The notes: generated from the letters alone by a model not told the origin. A stretch of DNA of 52,972 nucleotides from an uncultured Lactobacillus sp. (GCA_937874695.1 CALNAJ010000019.1:1-52972), one strand, 5' to 3'. Counted from the first letter of the stretch, positions 16,608 to 24,926 are shown. Program-made: numbers and translations.

Positions 16608-16658
16608 AAATTGGCTGGCATGTCTCCGGTAAAATATCGGGAACATGCCAGCCAATTT
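16608..16658 (-). terminator. Terminator of the flavodoxin-family gene
   Basis: AAATTGGCTGGCATGT/ACATGCCAGCCAATTT is a perfect 16-bp inverted repeat. On the minus strand it is followed by TTTTACTTTT and ends the 16719-17483 transcript. Confidence 0.88.
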
Positions 16659-16718
16659 AGTAGCTTAGAAATTCACTTCGTAGTTTCCTAAATTCGAATA
16701 GCATGAAAGGCCGCCTGA

Positions 16719-17483
16719 CTATCGCCGACGATGCCGCACGAACGTAAAGAAATGCAGGATGCTGGCTAGCAGGACGTAAAAGATAATAACGAAGCTGGCA
16801 TACGTCAGCCAGAATTTACCGGCCGCAAAGACGCCGAACCACCAAGCCTGTAGGCCCATGGTAATCAACGCCATGATGGCGATCATGAAGAAGAGCAGTA
16901 TGTAACGTTTCAAGGTATTATCATCCTTTCGTGGCCGGTCAGCAATCTTCTGGGAGAGGCGGCGGCACTCCGCGAGCTTGTTCTCTCGCGGGGCGTGCGT
17001 CCCCCAGGTGCCGGTACCGACAAACTCACCGACTTTAATCAGACCAGCACCGGTTAAGACGCGGTCAATCGTGACAAAGGTTTGGTCGGTGATGCCGGTA
17101 AAGAAGTTATCGGCCGAGCTGATGAAGCAGGTCGTCATGCTCAGATAATGTTTATCCTTATATTTACCGGGCAGGGTGTCGGCCTTCGAGGTCATTCGGA
17201 CTAGTCGGAATCGCATGCAGTCAAAGAACTGCTTCATGACGCCGGGCATCCCACCCCAGTAGGTCGGGGCACAGATAAGCCAGAAGTCGCTGGCAGCCAT
17301 CTTGGCTTCAATTTCGTCGAGAGCGGGGCAAGCCTTCTCCTTGGTATCCGGATAAATATCGTAATCGCGTAGGAAGACCGTCTCGACCTCGGCTGACTTT
17401 GGTAGACCATCCAAGACTGCTTGGAGGTAGCCAGCCGTGATACCGTGGCGTTCGTGACTTCCTAATAGTGCTAAGTAACGCAA
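16719..17483 (-). CDS. Flavodoxin-like NAD(P)H-dependent oxidoreductase fused to two membrane helices
   Basis: 254 residues. Residues 1-180 form an NADPH-dependent FMN reductase/flavodoxin-like domain: a Rossmann-type start (RYLALLGSHERHG), the FMN-contact loop APTYWGGMPGVMKQFFDC (near 72-89) and GTGTWGTHAP near 155. The C-terminal 60 residues hold two strong hydrophobic helices, separated by a Trp-rich loop, ending in a basic tail (RHRRR). The helices would anchor the flavin domain at the cytoplasmic face. Such an anchored arrangement is unusual for this soluble family, and the electron acceptor is unknown. The start is TTG, eight bases after GTGAGG. Confidence 0.8.
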   Translation of the reverse strand: MRYLALLGSHERHGITAGYLQAVLDGLPKSAEVETVFLRDYDIYPDTKEKACPALDEIEAKMAASDFWLICAPTYWGGMPGVMKQFFDCMRFRLVRMTSKADTLPGKYKDKHYLSMTTCFISSADNFFTGITDQTFVTIDRVLTGAGLIKVGEFVGTGTWGTHAPRENKLAECRRLSQKIADRPRKDDNTLKRYILLFFMIAIMALITMGLQAWWFGVFAAGKFWLTYASFVIIFYVLLASILHFFTFVRHRRR

Positions 17484-17556
17484 AGCAATCGCCTCACTTT
17501 TAGAATCTATGATGGTGCGTTGGACTATTTTATGTTGAATTGATGGGGGTGCTTAA

Positions 17557-17773
17557 TTGGTTGGTAGGGCCATCAGTGACTATGTGGTTAGTATACCGCA
17601 TTGGTGAGAAACTTTGGGAAATTAGGCTTTTGTGGTGGGGGATGAGTTGCGGGGGTGTTTTGGTTCGGAGCATGTATTTTCAAATATACATCGGGAATAT
17701 TGTTAGGTCTTTAGTGGTCTGGGGCGTTGTCTTGATTTTGTATTGGTTTAGATCTCGCTCTAATTTTATGTAG
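17557..17773 (+). CDS. Possible small membrane protein
   Basis: About 70 hydrophobic, Trp-rich residues with two potential membrane helices (VTMWLVYRIG... and VRSLVVWGVVLILYWF). A GGGGGTG just upstream of TTG 17557 could serve as ribosome site; in-frame codons at 17540 and 17543 lack one. The last ten codons lie inside the first copy of a 104-bp tandem repeat whose second copy repeats the tail. No family is recognised. It may be a genuine small protein or a degraded gene end. Confidence 0.35.
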
Positions 17774-17947
17774 CTGAAACGTGCTCCGCAAGGCAGGTCC
17801 CTGCGCTTAACCCCAATAAGGAAAAATCCAGCTTTGGGATTTTATATTGGTTTGGGGCTTGCTCTAATTTTATATAGCTGAAACGTGCTCCAGCAGGCAG
17901 TCAGTTCCGCTTAACCCCAATAAGGAAAAATCCAGGCCCGGGATTTT
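17741..17947. repeat. Two tandem copies of a ~104-bp sequence
   Basis: Copy 1 (17741-17844) and copy 2 (17845-17947) share long identical blocks, such as GCTCTAATTTTAT, AGCTGAAACGTGCTCC and CTTAACCCCAATAAGGAAAA. Each copy ends in a hairpin AAAATCC/GGATTTT. The variable middle (GGCAGGTCCCTGCG versus GGCAGTCAGTTCCG) shows divergence since duplication. The unit includes the tail codons of the small upstream frame. It lies in the 566-base gap between the flavodoxin gene start and the next minus-strand gene. Confidence 0.88.
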
Positions 17948-18002
17948 GCCCTTATTGACGTTAATGCTCACTAACTCCCGCCTGTTTCCGCACTCTTTTT
18001 TA

Positions 18003-18039
18003 CAAAAAAGCCCTCGCGGACCAACCGGCCGGCGGGGGT
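18003..18039 (-). terminator. Terminator of the 18050-18373 gene
   Basis: On the minus strand, CCCCCGC pairs with GCGAGGG (one G:T), followed by CTTTTTTG. It lies about 10 bases past the stop codon. Confidence 0.85.
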
Positions 18040-18049
18040 ACTTGATTAA

Positions 18050-18373
18050 TTATTGCAATAATTCCGTTAAGATAGCGAAGAAGCGGTGCTTAACAACTTC
18101 ATCTTCGCCAGCCTTTGAGAATTGGTAGTTGAGTAAGTGACGGTCAAATTCGTGGAAGAAGACGTCAGCCATCGTTTGATAATCACTATCATTGGTCTGG
18201 TCGATCCGCTTAAAGCTACGCCATGTGGAATAAATCAATTGTGCATCTTGAACCTGTGCTAACTCTGGAAAATGTTGTCGGATACTTTTGGTCATCCGCA
18301 CAACTTGCTTGGCTCTTTCCGGCGACATCTGCATTTCTGGAGCTGCGGTGGCCCCAGCTGCTACTTGTGTCAT
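18050..18373 (-). CDS. Conserved-looking hypothetical protein
   Basis: 107 residues. The start at 18373 (MTQVAAG...) is chosen because AAGGAGG lies at the right distance; the longer in-frame extension has no ribosome site. The protein is soluble, mostly helical in appearance, with aromatic clusters (YSTWRSFKRI and ADVFFHEFDRHLL). No catalytic motif or known domain can be named. A promoter-like TTACCG-17-TATGCT is seen on the minus strand (-10 at 18416-18421). It has its own terminator and is probably monocistronic, divergent from the flippase gene. Confidence 0.7.
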   Translation of the reverse strand: MTQVAAGATAAPEMQMSPERAKQVVRMTKSIRQHFPELAQVQDAQLIYSTWRSFKRIDQTNDSDYQTMADVFFHEFDRHLLNYQFSKAGEDEVVKHRFFAILTELLQ

Positions 18374-18515
18374 AATGGCATTCCTCCTTGAATAATCTGT
18401 TTCTTGACTACTTCCAGCATACCACTGTTCCCCGAATCCGGTAAGCAAACCGCAATTGTGACGGCCTATATTCCCAAATCTTTACCGAAAACTGATATTT
18501 GCGACCAGAAAGCTA

Positions 18516-18524
18516 TGGTATAAT
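18516..18524 (+). promoter_or_regulatory. Extended -10 of the flippase operon
   Basis: TGGTATAAT is an extended -10 about 70 bases before the chosen flippase start. The upstream in-frame TTG at 18531 would coincide with the transcription start, so it is not used as the start. Confidence 0.65.
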
Positions 18525-18596
18525 GTTTGTTTGATTAGCTTGGCAGTTAGCCGAGCTCAGAGTACGTTGAATTTTAAATTGAAAGTAGGGTGTCAA

Positions 18597-20240
18597 ATGT
18601 CGGCAAGGTCTGATCAAACAGGAAATCAAACCGCGAGCGCGCAAGACCAAATGGTTGCTGGCTCGGCGTGGATGACCGCGGGGAGTATTTTCTCCCGGAT
18701 TCTCGGCGCAATCTATATTATTCCGTGGAACATCTGGTTTGGGACATTCTTCCTGCAAGCCAACGCGTTGTACGGGAAGGGTTATAACATTTATAGCTTC
18801 TTCCTGATTGCGGCCATTGCCGGGGTGCCTTCCGCCATTGCCAAACAGGTCGCGCACTATAACGCGCTGAATGAATATGGCATCAGTGTGCGGCTATATA
18901 AGCGGGGGCTGGTGATTGCCATCCTAACCGGGGTGATTATCGCCTTGCTACTGTTCTTGGGTGCACCGTTATTTACCGGGGGCGATAAGAACTTAGTACC
19001 CGTGCTGCATTCGCTGGCCTGGGCCATCTTGATTATCCCCACGATGAGTCTGACGCGGGGCTACTTCCAAGGCTTCCAGCAAATGGCACCGTCTGCGATT
19101 TCCCAGTTCGTCGAACAACTGGCGCGGGTCGCTTACATGTTAATCACGGCGTTTGTCATCATGTACGTCCTAAAAGGCGATTGGGTCTCCGCCGTGTCAC
19201 AATCCACGTTGGCCGCTGCCATCGGGGCGCTGTGTGGGCTGATTGTCTTGGGCGTCTATTATTGGAAACGTCGCGATTACTTCCGCGGTTTGGTTGCTGG
19301 TAGTAACGAGGAATTAGTCGTTCCCGCCAAGCAACTCTACAAGGAAATTATTGCCCAGGCCGTCCCATTCATCATCTTGGGGGCCGGTATCACGATTTTC
19401 CAACTGATTGACCAATACACTTTCGCACCAATCATGCATTTAGCGGGCAACTACTCGGATGCCTACCTGAACGACCTCTTTGCGCTGTTCGGAGTAAATG
19501 CCAACAAATTAATTATGATTACCATTTCGTTGTCCTCGGCTCTGGCCGTGACGGTTGTCCCATTACTGTCCGAAGCCTACACCCGGGGCAATAAACATGA
19601 AATTTCTGGCCAACTGACCAATGCCTTCTTGATGTTTGAATTTGTCATGATCCCCGCATCCTTGGGGATGTCAGCCGTTGCACGCCCATTAAACATCGTG
19701 TTCTACGGGCAAACGCAGGAAGCCTTGGGTTCGTCAATTCTGGCGTTCTCATCCTACCTGTCGATTCTCTTGGGGCTCTACACGGTGGTTTCTGCGCTGA
19801 TGCAGGGGATTTCACAGAACCGCCGTGCCGTGCACTACTTTGCGGTCGGCACCGTGGTGAAATTCATCGTCCAATGGCCACTGGTCTACTTCTTGGGAGC
19901 CTTTGGACCACTGGTTGCGACCGGGATTGGCCTGTTCGTGACGTGTTACCTAATTATTCACTCATTAGATGTCCAGTTTGGCATCAACTACGCTACGATC
20001 GCCAAGAAGACTAACGGTATTCTGATAGCGTCCATTGGAACCTTTGCGATTGCTCGGGTCGTTGTGATGCTGGGCGGTCTGCTCGGGAGCAACGGCCGGA
20101 TCATCAGTTTTACGGTGACGGCAATTGCGGCCGTTCTCGGTGGGTATTTCTACGTCTACATGATGTTAAAGAGTCGATTAGCCGATGCCATCATCGGTAA
20201 TCGTGTAGCCGGTCTTCGCCGGCGGTTGCACATTCGTTAG
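18597..20240 (+). CDS. ytgP: MOP-superfamily polysaccharide/lipid II flippase, YtgP-like
   Basis: About 547 residues with some fourteen hydrophobic helices and the YtgP/SpoVB-type opening: GSAWMTAGSIFSRILGAIYIIPW, then SAIAKQVAHYN. These proteins flip undecaprenyl-linked saccharides; the YtgP branch can act as lipid II flippase in streptococci. The ATG at 18597 follows a GTAGGG ribosome site and gives a short polar N-terminus, as expected. The gene overlaps no neighbour and is followed after 11 bases by the RsuA-like gene, an order also seen in Bacillus (ytgP next to an rsuA homologue). Its role in wall precursor export is inferred from family membership. Confidence 0.87.
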   Translation: MSARSDQTGNQTASAQDQMVAGSAWMTAGSIFSRILGAIYIIPWNIWFGTFFLQANALYGKGYNIYSFFLIAAIAGVPSAIAKQVAHYNALNEYGISVRLYKRGLVIAILTGVIIALLLFLGAPLFTGGDKNLVPVLHSLAWAILIIPTMSLTRGYFQGFQQMAPSAISQFVEQLARVAYMLITAFVIMYVLKGDWVSAVSQSTLAAAIGALCGLIVLGVYYWKRRDYFRGLVAGSNEELVVPAKQLYKEIIAQAVPFIILGAGITIFQLIDQYTFAPIMHLAGNYSDAYLNDLFALFGVNANKLIMITISLSSALAVTVVPLLSEAYTRGNKHEISGQLTNAFLMFEFVMIPASLGMSAVARPLNIVFYGQTQEALGSSILAFSSYLSILLGLYTVVSALMQGISQNRRAVHYFAVGTVVKFIVQWPLVYFLGAFGPLVATGIGLFVTCYLIIHSLDVQFGINYATIAKKTNGILIASIGTFAIARVVVMLGGLLGSNGRIISFTVTAIAAVLGGYFYVYMMLKSRLADAIIGNRVAGLRRRLHIR

Positions 20241-20251
20241 GAGGGAGCGAG

Positions 20252-20956
20252 ATGAATATTGAACGTTATTTAACGGAACATCGGCAGGGCACACCGCGGC
20301 AGATCTTACGTCTGTTACACCAACAGCGTGTGACGGTCAACGATGATGTGGTCGATTCACCACTGTTAACGGTGGCCAAGTCCGATCAGGTTCGCGTGGA
20401 TGGCATGGCCGTCACCGGTCGCCAGCCGCAATACATGGTCTTCAACAAACCGATTGGATTTCAGCTCAGCATGGACCCGACCAGTGCGCATAGCCTGGGA
20501 AGCCTGTTAAACACTTTGGATCAGGTACGGCCACTCGAAGCGCTGGCAGACCTGCCTAAGGAGGCTAGCGGTTTGGTGTTGGCGAGCGATGACGACCACT
20601 TTCTAACCGATGTTGACCTACAGGAGTGGGTCAGCACCTTACGTGTTCAGCTTACGGGTGAAGTGACGCAGTTGCCGAGTCTGGAAGGCGACATCACCTT
20701 TGAAGATGTCAAGATTGTGCCGGATACGATTCGCCAATTAACGACGGTTACTGTCCGGACACGAGACCTGACCGTAGCGGTGGCCACGTTGATGGCGCTG
20801 AAGGGCGTCAATGGCCCTGTGAGCCGTGTGGCGTACGGTCCGCTACCATTACCGGTCGACTTATCCAGCGCGTCCTACCGCGGCTTATTTCCGGCAGAAA
20901 TCGATGCGTTGAACGGCCCATTAGACGCCGATCTTTCGGCTTCACACTTGTCTTAA
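20252..20956 (+). CDS. RsuA-family pseudouridine synthase homologue lacking the catalytic motif
   Basis: 234 residues, normal RsuA length. An S4-like N-terminal domain (about 1-55) is followed by the family strand YMVFNKPIGFQLS (near 67-79). Where active enzymes have GRLDxxTxGLL with the catalytic Asp, this protein reads ADLPKEASGLV (near 94-104), so Asp is replaced by Pro and Arg by Asp. The later conserved RQVRRM-type segment is also not recognisable (TRDLTVAVATLMAL). Fold retention without catalysis is the simplest reading; it may still bind rRNA. AGGAGGGAG precedes the ATG, and it is co-transcribed with the flippase. Confidence 0.75.
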   Translation: MNIERYLTEHRQGTPRQILRLLHQQRVTVNDDVVDSPLLTVAKSDQVRVDGMAVTGRQPQYMVFNKPIGFQLSMDPTSAHSLGSLLNTLDQVRPLEALADLPKEASGLVLASDDDHFLTDVDLQEWVSTLRVQLTGEVTQLPSLEGDITFEDVKIVPDTIRQLTTVTVRTRDLTVAVATLMALKGVNGPVSRVAYGPLPLPVDLSSASYRGLFPAEIDALNGPLDADLSASHLS

Positions 20957-20973
20957 AGCGATGTGATGAAAAC

Positions 20974-21160
20974 CGTCGCATGCGGCTGTCAGGGATTCCG
21001 CCTGCTGTGGGGACCGGTCCAAGCCTGTGAGGCGGTCTTGAACCTCGACTTGAAGCCGTCAAAATTCAGACGTCTCCAAGCTCGTCCCATGACCTAACCT
21101 GACAAAAAACGTCAGCTAAGGTCATCGTCACGGCTGGCTGCATCCCTGACCGCCTCCGGC
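20974..21160 (-). repeat. Structured intergenic repeat, copy A (minus orientation)
   Basis: On the minus strand: left end AGCCGGAGG, then P1 GTCAGGGAT/ATCCCTGAC, P2 GATGACCT/AGGTCAT capped by GCTGAC/GTCAGG, P3 CTTGGAGACGTC/GACGGCTTCAAG, P4 GGTTCAAG/CTTGGACC, the conserved GGTCCCCACAGC segment, and right end AGCCGCATGCG. It begins 17 bases after the RsuA-like stop. See the family finding for covariation. Confidence 0.85.
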
Positions 21161-21271
21161 TAAACGTGGTTTTTCGACTATCAAATTGGTTTACAACGCT
21201 GGTGGCAGGGATTCGTTAGCTCTACATCTAACGTGTGGTTAACCTGTTTCAATTTAAACCTTACTTAAACC

Positions 21272-21314
21272 AATCGGCGGCAAGCTCCTAATCGAGTTTG
21301 TCGCCGATTTTTGA
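21272..21314 (+). terminator. Terminator in the gap after the RsuA-like gene
   Basis: AATCGGCGGCAAGCTC/GAGTTTGTCGCCGATT with a T5 run. It may end transcription from the flippase operon after the structured repeat. Apart from the repeat and the fragment at 21451, the rest of 20957-21482 shows nothing. Confidence 0.75.
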
Positions 21315-21450
21315 ATCTAATCTGAAATATCGAACTTACAATTTGTTTGTTTTAACGGAACTTCAGATCTAGTACCGATGCTTTCAAGATGACATCTAGT
21401 CATGAATACTTGCTAGAACTAGTGCTATCTGGACTAAAAGTCAACGTAGA

Positions 21451-21475
21451 CGGAATCCTACCAGCCGCAGGCGAC
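21451..21475 (+). repeat. Right-end fragment of the structured intergenic repeat
   Basis: CGGAATCCTACCAGCCGCAG followed by GCGAC matches the right terminus of the full copies (for example 43764-43789). No matching left half is recognisable upstream. It abuts the 3' end of the NTF2-like gene. Confidence 0.6.
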
Positions 21476-21482
21476 ACACAGC

Positions 21483-21815
21483 TTAGTCCGGTAAGATTTC
21501 CACGCGAGCCAGCAAGTCGTCCTTGATCGTCATCCGAAAGGGGCTGGTGCCGTTGAAGCCGTTGCCCGTCACGCTGAGTTGGACCGTCCAAGTCGTGGCG
21601 TTGTCCTGCGTGAAGTCTTCCAGTTCGAAGTGGGATTGCTTGCCGATGTTGTCGGTTTGATTCCACTTGGCAATTTCGGTCGGACCATTGTAAGTAGTGC
21701 CCCAGTCGTCGAGGACGGCGTCGGACGTGAACTGGGCGACAAATTGGTCGCTGTCGGCATCGTTGGTGGCGGTGATAAAAGCAGTAATTGCAGCAGGTAA
21801 GGTTAAGTCATCCAT
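21483..21815 (-). CDS. NTF2-like / SnoaL-like protein
   Basis: 110 residues with the cone-like NTF2 pattern: an N-terminal helix (LPAAITAFITATNDAD), then FVAQFTSDAVLDDWGTTYNGPTEIAKW, and C-terminal strands TTWTVQLSVTGNGF and FRMTIKDDLLARVEI. Such proteins include isomerases and polyketide cyclases, but many have no known activity; this one carries an Asp pair (DDW) at the usual pocket position. AAAGGAG precedes the ATG. It is a single-gene unit and no pathway partner is adjacent. Confidence 0.8.
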   Translation of the reverse strand: MDDLTLPAAITAFITATNDADSDQFVAQFTSDAVLDDWGTTYNGPTEIAKWNQTDNIGKQSHFELEDFTQDNATTWTVQLSVTGNGFNGTSPFRMTIKDDLLARVEILPD

Positions 21816-21979
21816 AGTGAGTGCTCCTTTTGATAGGGGGAAAACATCAGTGTTGCCCCGAAAGTGTCTTAATTATGCGTGACTAGGCGGTACCTGGCAA
21901 GCAAAAATAACTGTTAATTATTTGCCATATTGGGCGTTTCAATCTTTGAAAATCGAACTGATTTGGCAACTGTGAAAGT

Positions 21980-22810
21980 TTAAACCAGTGCCTCGTGAGC
22001 CTTCATAAACTGTGGCAGGACATTGATAATCTGGTGGGGTAAGACCACGTACTGCTTCTCCGCCAGTTCTTCGGCGATGGCGCTGTGGCTGTATACGGCG
22101 GCCAGTACCGCATCGGTGTGATCGGCAAACTGGGCAACGAAGCCACCGACCATGCCGGCTAGCGTATCACCCATGCCACCGGTTGCCTGAGCGGGGGTGC
22201 CGAGTGGGTTTTCGTAGACCGCAGTCGGCGTGTAGATCTGGGTGCGATGAGACTTAACGATGACCGTCGCGTTAAGCTTGGCCACGGCCGGCTGATTGTT
22301 TGCGACGGTTTGATCGGCAATCGGAATGCCACTGAGCCGTTGCCATTCCATCTGGTGGGGCGTAAAGATCAGGTGGGCGTTCGGTAAGGTCAGATTGTGT
22401 TGGGCAATCAACGTAATGGCCGAGCCATCGATGACCACCGTCTGGGTTGGCTTGAGTGCGCCAAAGGTCGTGTTCAAGGCCATTAATCCGGCTTCATCGG
22501 TGCCTAATCCGGGGCCAATCACGACAACATCGGCCGAGCTGACCAAACTTTTCATTTGCTCATGATTGGTCATGTCGGCAAACATGGCTTCCGGCAACCG
22601 CGCGTGCAGACTGGTCTGATTACTGGCATCGGTAATGGTCGTGACCAACCCGGCGCCGGCGTATACAGCCGCTGCACTGGCCATCAAAATGGCCCCGCCG
22701 AAGTTGCGGTTGCCCCCGACCAGGGTGACCCGACCGTAAGTGCCCTTATAGCTGTCGGCTGGGCGTTGCCGAATCGTTTTGGTTAAGATGGATTGCGAGA
22801 GCGTTTCCAT
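21980..22810 (-). CDS. nnrD: ADP-dependent (S)-NAD(P)H-hydrate dehydratase
   Basis: 276 residues of the ribokinase-like YjeF C-terminal family. Recognisable segments are RVTLVGGNRNFGGAILMASAAAV (about 26-48), VVIGPGLGTDEAG (near 95), PHQMEWQRLSG, and the nucleotide-binding GGMGDTLAG (near 216) with the catalytic Asp. The enzyme repairs damaged NADHX and NADPHX using ADP. The N-terminal NnrE epimerase domain found fused in some bacteria is absent. AGGAGG precedes the ATG, and an extended -10 TGCTATACT (22843-22851, minus) lies about 35 bases upstream. It is divergent from pepV. Confidence 0.92.
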   Translation of the reverse strand: METLSQSILTKTIRQRPADSYKGTYGRVTLVGGNRNFGGAILMASAAAVYAGAGLVTTITDASNQTSLHARLPEAMFADMTNHEQMKSLVSSADVVVIGPGLGTDEAGLMALNTTFGALKPTQTVVIDGSAITLIAQHNLTLPNAHLIFTPHQMEWQRLSGIPIADQTVANNQPAVAKLNATVIVKSHRTQIYTPTAVYENPLGTPAQATGGMGDTLAGMVGGFVAQFADHTDAVLAAVYSHSAIAEELAEKQYVVLPHQIINVLPQFMKAHEALV

Positions 22811-22871
22811 GTGAATTCCTCCTCAAAATTGGTTTCGCTTTCAGTATAGCATTTTAGTACCGGAAAACGGC

Positions 22872-22899
22872 TTACAATTCGGCGCGGTTATGCTAGAAT
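22872..22899 (+). promoter_or_regulatory. Promoter of pepV
   Basis: TTACAA and TAGAAT are spaced by 16 bases, with TGC before the -10. The nnrD promoter lies on the opposite strand within 60 bases, forming a compact divergent control region. Confidence 0.65.
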
Positions 22900-22958
22900 T
22901 AAGTTTAAGTATACTTTGGACATTGTTGTGGTCCGAAAAAATTAAAGGAGGTCCAATC

Positions 22959-24359
22959 ATGGCAATTGATTGGCAACAGTTATCTGAACAGTATCGCGAG
23001 GATTACGTCGCTGACCTGACGACTTTAGTCGGCATCGACAGTGCACGAGATGATTCTAAGGCTACCGCAGACTACCCACTCGGGCTCGGTCCAGCGAAAG
23101 CTCTAATCGCATTTTTAGGATTAGCTGAACGTGACGGCTTTACCGTCAAGAACCTCGATAATTTAGTTGGTTACGTTGAATTTGGTGAAGGTGACGAGAC
23201 GTTGGCCATTCTGGGTCACGCCGACACCATGCCCGGCGGTAAGGGCTGGCACACCGATCCCTTCACGTTGACCAAGAAGGACGGCAACTTGTACGGCCGG
23301 GGGACCTCTGATGACAAGGGGCCTGCATTGGCTGCGTACTACGGTTTAAAGATGATGAAGGATCAGGGCATCAAGCCAACCAAGAAGATTCGGTTCATCA
23401 TTGGGACCGACGAAGAGAGTGACTGGACGGGGATGCACCACTACCTCGACCTGGAACCCGCACCAACGTTAGGTTTCTCACCCGATGCCGAATTCCCACT
23501 GATCAACGGTGAAAAAGGGAACGTGACCTTCGAAAGCCACTTTGCTGGGGCTAACGGCGGTAGCGTGACCTTACGCGACTTCCAAGCCGGCCTGCGGGAA
23601 AACATGGTCCCACGGGACGCCGAAGCCACGGTTGAAACGCCCGATGCCGACCAAATGATGGCCGACTTCAAGACGTTCTTGGCCGATGCCCCGGTTACTG
23701 GAACGGTCGAACAGGTTGCCGCTGGCTTGCATTTCGAAGTCATCGGGAAGGCTGCTCACGGGATGGAACCCAAGAACGGGATCAATGCTGGGACTTACCT
23801 GGCTAGTTTCCTGACGAGCTACGACTTCGGTGGTGACGCCGATGACTTTCTGAGTCTGTTGGCCCACGAATTACACGACGATTCTCGGGCCCACAAGCTG
23901 GGCTTGGCCTTCACCGATGAAGTGATGGGTGACCTGACCATGAACGTCGGGATCATGACGTTTACGACTGATAAGGGTGGCCTCATCAACACCAACTTCC
24001 GTTATCCAACTGGAATTGGCGCTGCTGAAATCTTAGTTGGGCTCCAAAAAGCAACGGCCATGATGAATGTTGAAATTAAGCAAGGCCGCGAAATGGTACC
24101 ACATTACGTCGATCCAAGTGACCCAATCGTCACCACGTTGATGGATGTTTACCGGCAACAGACCGGCGACACTGACGCACAGCCAGAAGTCGTCGGTGGT
24201 GGGACTTACGGTCGTTTGATGAAGCGTGGTGTGGCCTTTGGGGCATTATTCCCCGGCACGCAAGACACGATGCATCAAGCCGACGAGTTCCAACCAGAAG
24301 ATGATTTAATCAAGGCGATGTCCATTTATGGGCAGGCGACCTATGAGTTGACGAAATAG
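22959..24359 (+). CDS. pepV: Dipeptidase PepV
   Basis: 466 residues, the length of lactobacillal PepV. M20-family metal-site motifs are in order: GHADTMPGG (His near 88), GRGTSDDKGP (bridging Asp near 119), TDEESDW (catalytic Glu near 153) and SPDAEFP (Asp near 176). A C-terminal His lies in DTMHQADE. PepV removes the N-terminal residue from dipeptides and beta-Ala dipeptides in the cytoplasm, finishing peptide use. The ATG at 22959 has AAAGGAGG upstream; an earlier in-frame start would overlap the promoter. The stop is 33 bases before the usp start, so the two may be co-transcribed. Confidence 0.95.
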   Translation: MAIDWQQLSEQYREDYVADLTTLVGIDSARDDSKATADYPLGLGPAKALIAFLGLAERDGFTVKNLDNLVGYVEFGEGDETLAILGHADTMPGGKGWHTDPFTLTKKDGNLYGRGTSDDKGPALAAYYGLKMMKDQGIKPTKKIRFIIGTDEESDWTGMHHYLDLEPAPTLGFSPDAEFPLINGEKGNVTFESHFAGANGGSVTLRDFQAGLRENMVPRDAEATVETPDADQMMADFKTFLADAPVTGTVEQVAAGLHFEVIGKAAHGMEPKNGINAGTYLASFLTSYDFGGDADDFLSLLAHELHDDSRAHKLGLAFTDEVMGDLTMNVGIMTFTTDKGGLINTNFRYPTGIGAAEILVGLQKATAMMNVEIKQGREMVPHYVDPSDPIVTTLMDVYRQQTGDTDAQPEVVGGGTYGRLMKRGVAFGALFPGTQDTMHQADEFQPEDDLIKAMSIYGQATYELTK

Positions 24360-24392
24360 GGTGTGAGGAGCACCCACAAGGGAGTGGTAAAG

Positions 24393-24890
24393 ATGTCCGA
24401 ACGCTACGAGCGAATTCTAGTTGGGGTGGACGGTTCCCGGCAAGCCAAACGCGCGGTTGAAAAAGCCATCGCGGTTGCTGTCAGAAACGAAGCTGATTTA
24501 ATTATCGTTACTATCATGACGGGTGGCGATTACGTTGGAATCGGCAACAATACCAAAGTCGGTTTCGGCTTTGTGGATCAAGAAGTCATGGATGAGGCCC
24601 GCCAGCGTTCGGAACAGACCGTCGACGCGTACCGCAAGCAAGCTGAGGAGGCCGGGGTCAAACATGTTGAAACGTCCGTGTTCTACGGACACCCCAACAT
24701 TGACCTGGCCAAGACCTTGCCGCAGGAATACAATGCCGATTTGATCATGATTGGGGCCATTGGCTCCAATGTGGTCGAACGGATGTTGATGGGCTCCACT
24801 GCCAGTGCCGTCGTGACGAACGCCGTTACCGACGTGCTGATCGTCCGCACCGATATGCAGAACCATTCTACCAAGTTCAAACACGTCTAG
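24393..24890 (+). CDS. Universal stress protein (UspA family)
   Basis: 165 residues. The fold is clear from RILVGVDGSRQAKRAVEKAI at the N-terminus and the nucleotide-binding G-x2-G-x9-G-S/T signature GAIGSNVVERMLMGST near residue 131, indicating an ATP-binding type. A cytoplasmic role in stress endurance is known for the family; the specific stimulus is unknown. The start at 24393 follows AAGGGAG. It lies 33 bases after pepV with no terminator between, so co-transcription is likely. Confidence 0.93.
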   Translation: MSERYERILVGVDGSRQAKRAVEKAIAVAVRNEADLIIVTIMTGGDYVGIGNNTKVGFGFVDQEVMDEARQRSEQTVDAYRKQAEEAGVKHVETSVFYGHPNIDLAKTLPQEYNADLIMIGAIGSNVVERMLMGSTASAVVTNAVTDVLIVRTDMQNHSTKFKHV

Positions 24891-24895
24891 GTTCA

Positions 24896-24926
24896 CAACT
24901 GTCGCCTGCGACGGAGATAGTTGTAG
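24896..24926 (+). other. Inverted repeat after usp
   Basis: ACAACT/AGTTGT encloses GTCGC/GCGAC. The inner GTCGCCTGCG equals the complement of the right end of the structured repeat family, so this may be a relic of it; the match is too short to be sure. Confidence 0.35.

Noticed and set aside
17741..17947. Tandem repeat considered as a CRISPR array
   Set aside because: Only two units of about 104 bases without short repeats and unique spacers, and no cas gene.
18374..18448. N-terminal extension of the 18050-18373 protein
   Set aside because: The extension lacks a ribosome site, while AAGGAGG lies at correct distance from 18373.
20974..21160. Structured repeats considered as 6S RNA, tmRNA, RNase P RNA, T-box or attC sites
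   Set aside because: At least five copies in 53 kb excludes single-copy RNAs; no T-box core, tmRNA tag frame or RNase P signature is present; the multibranch fold does not match attC hairpins, and no integrase is nearby.
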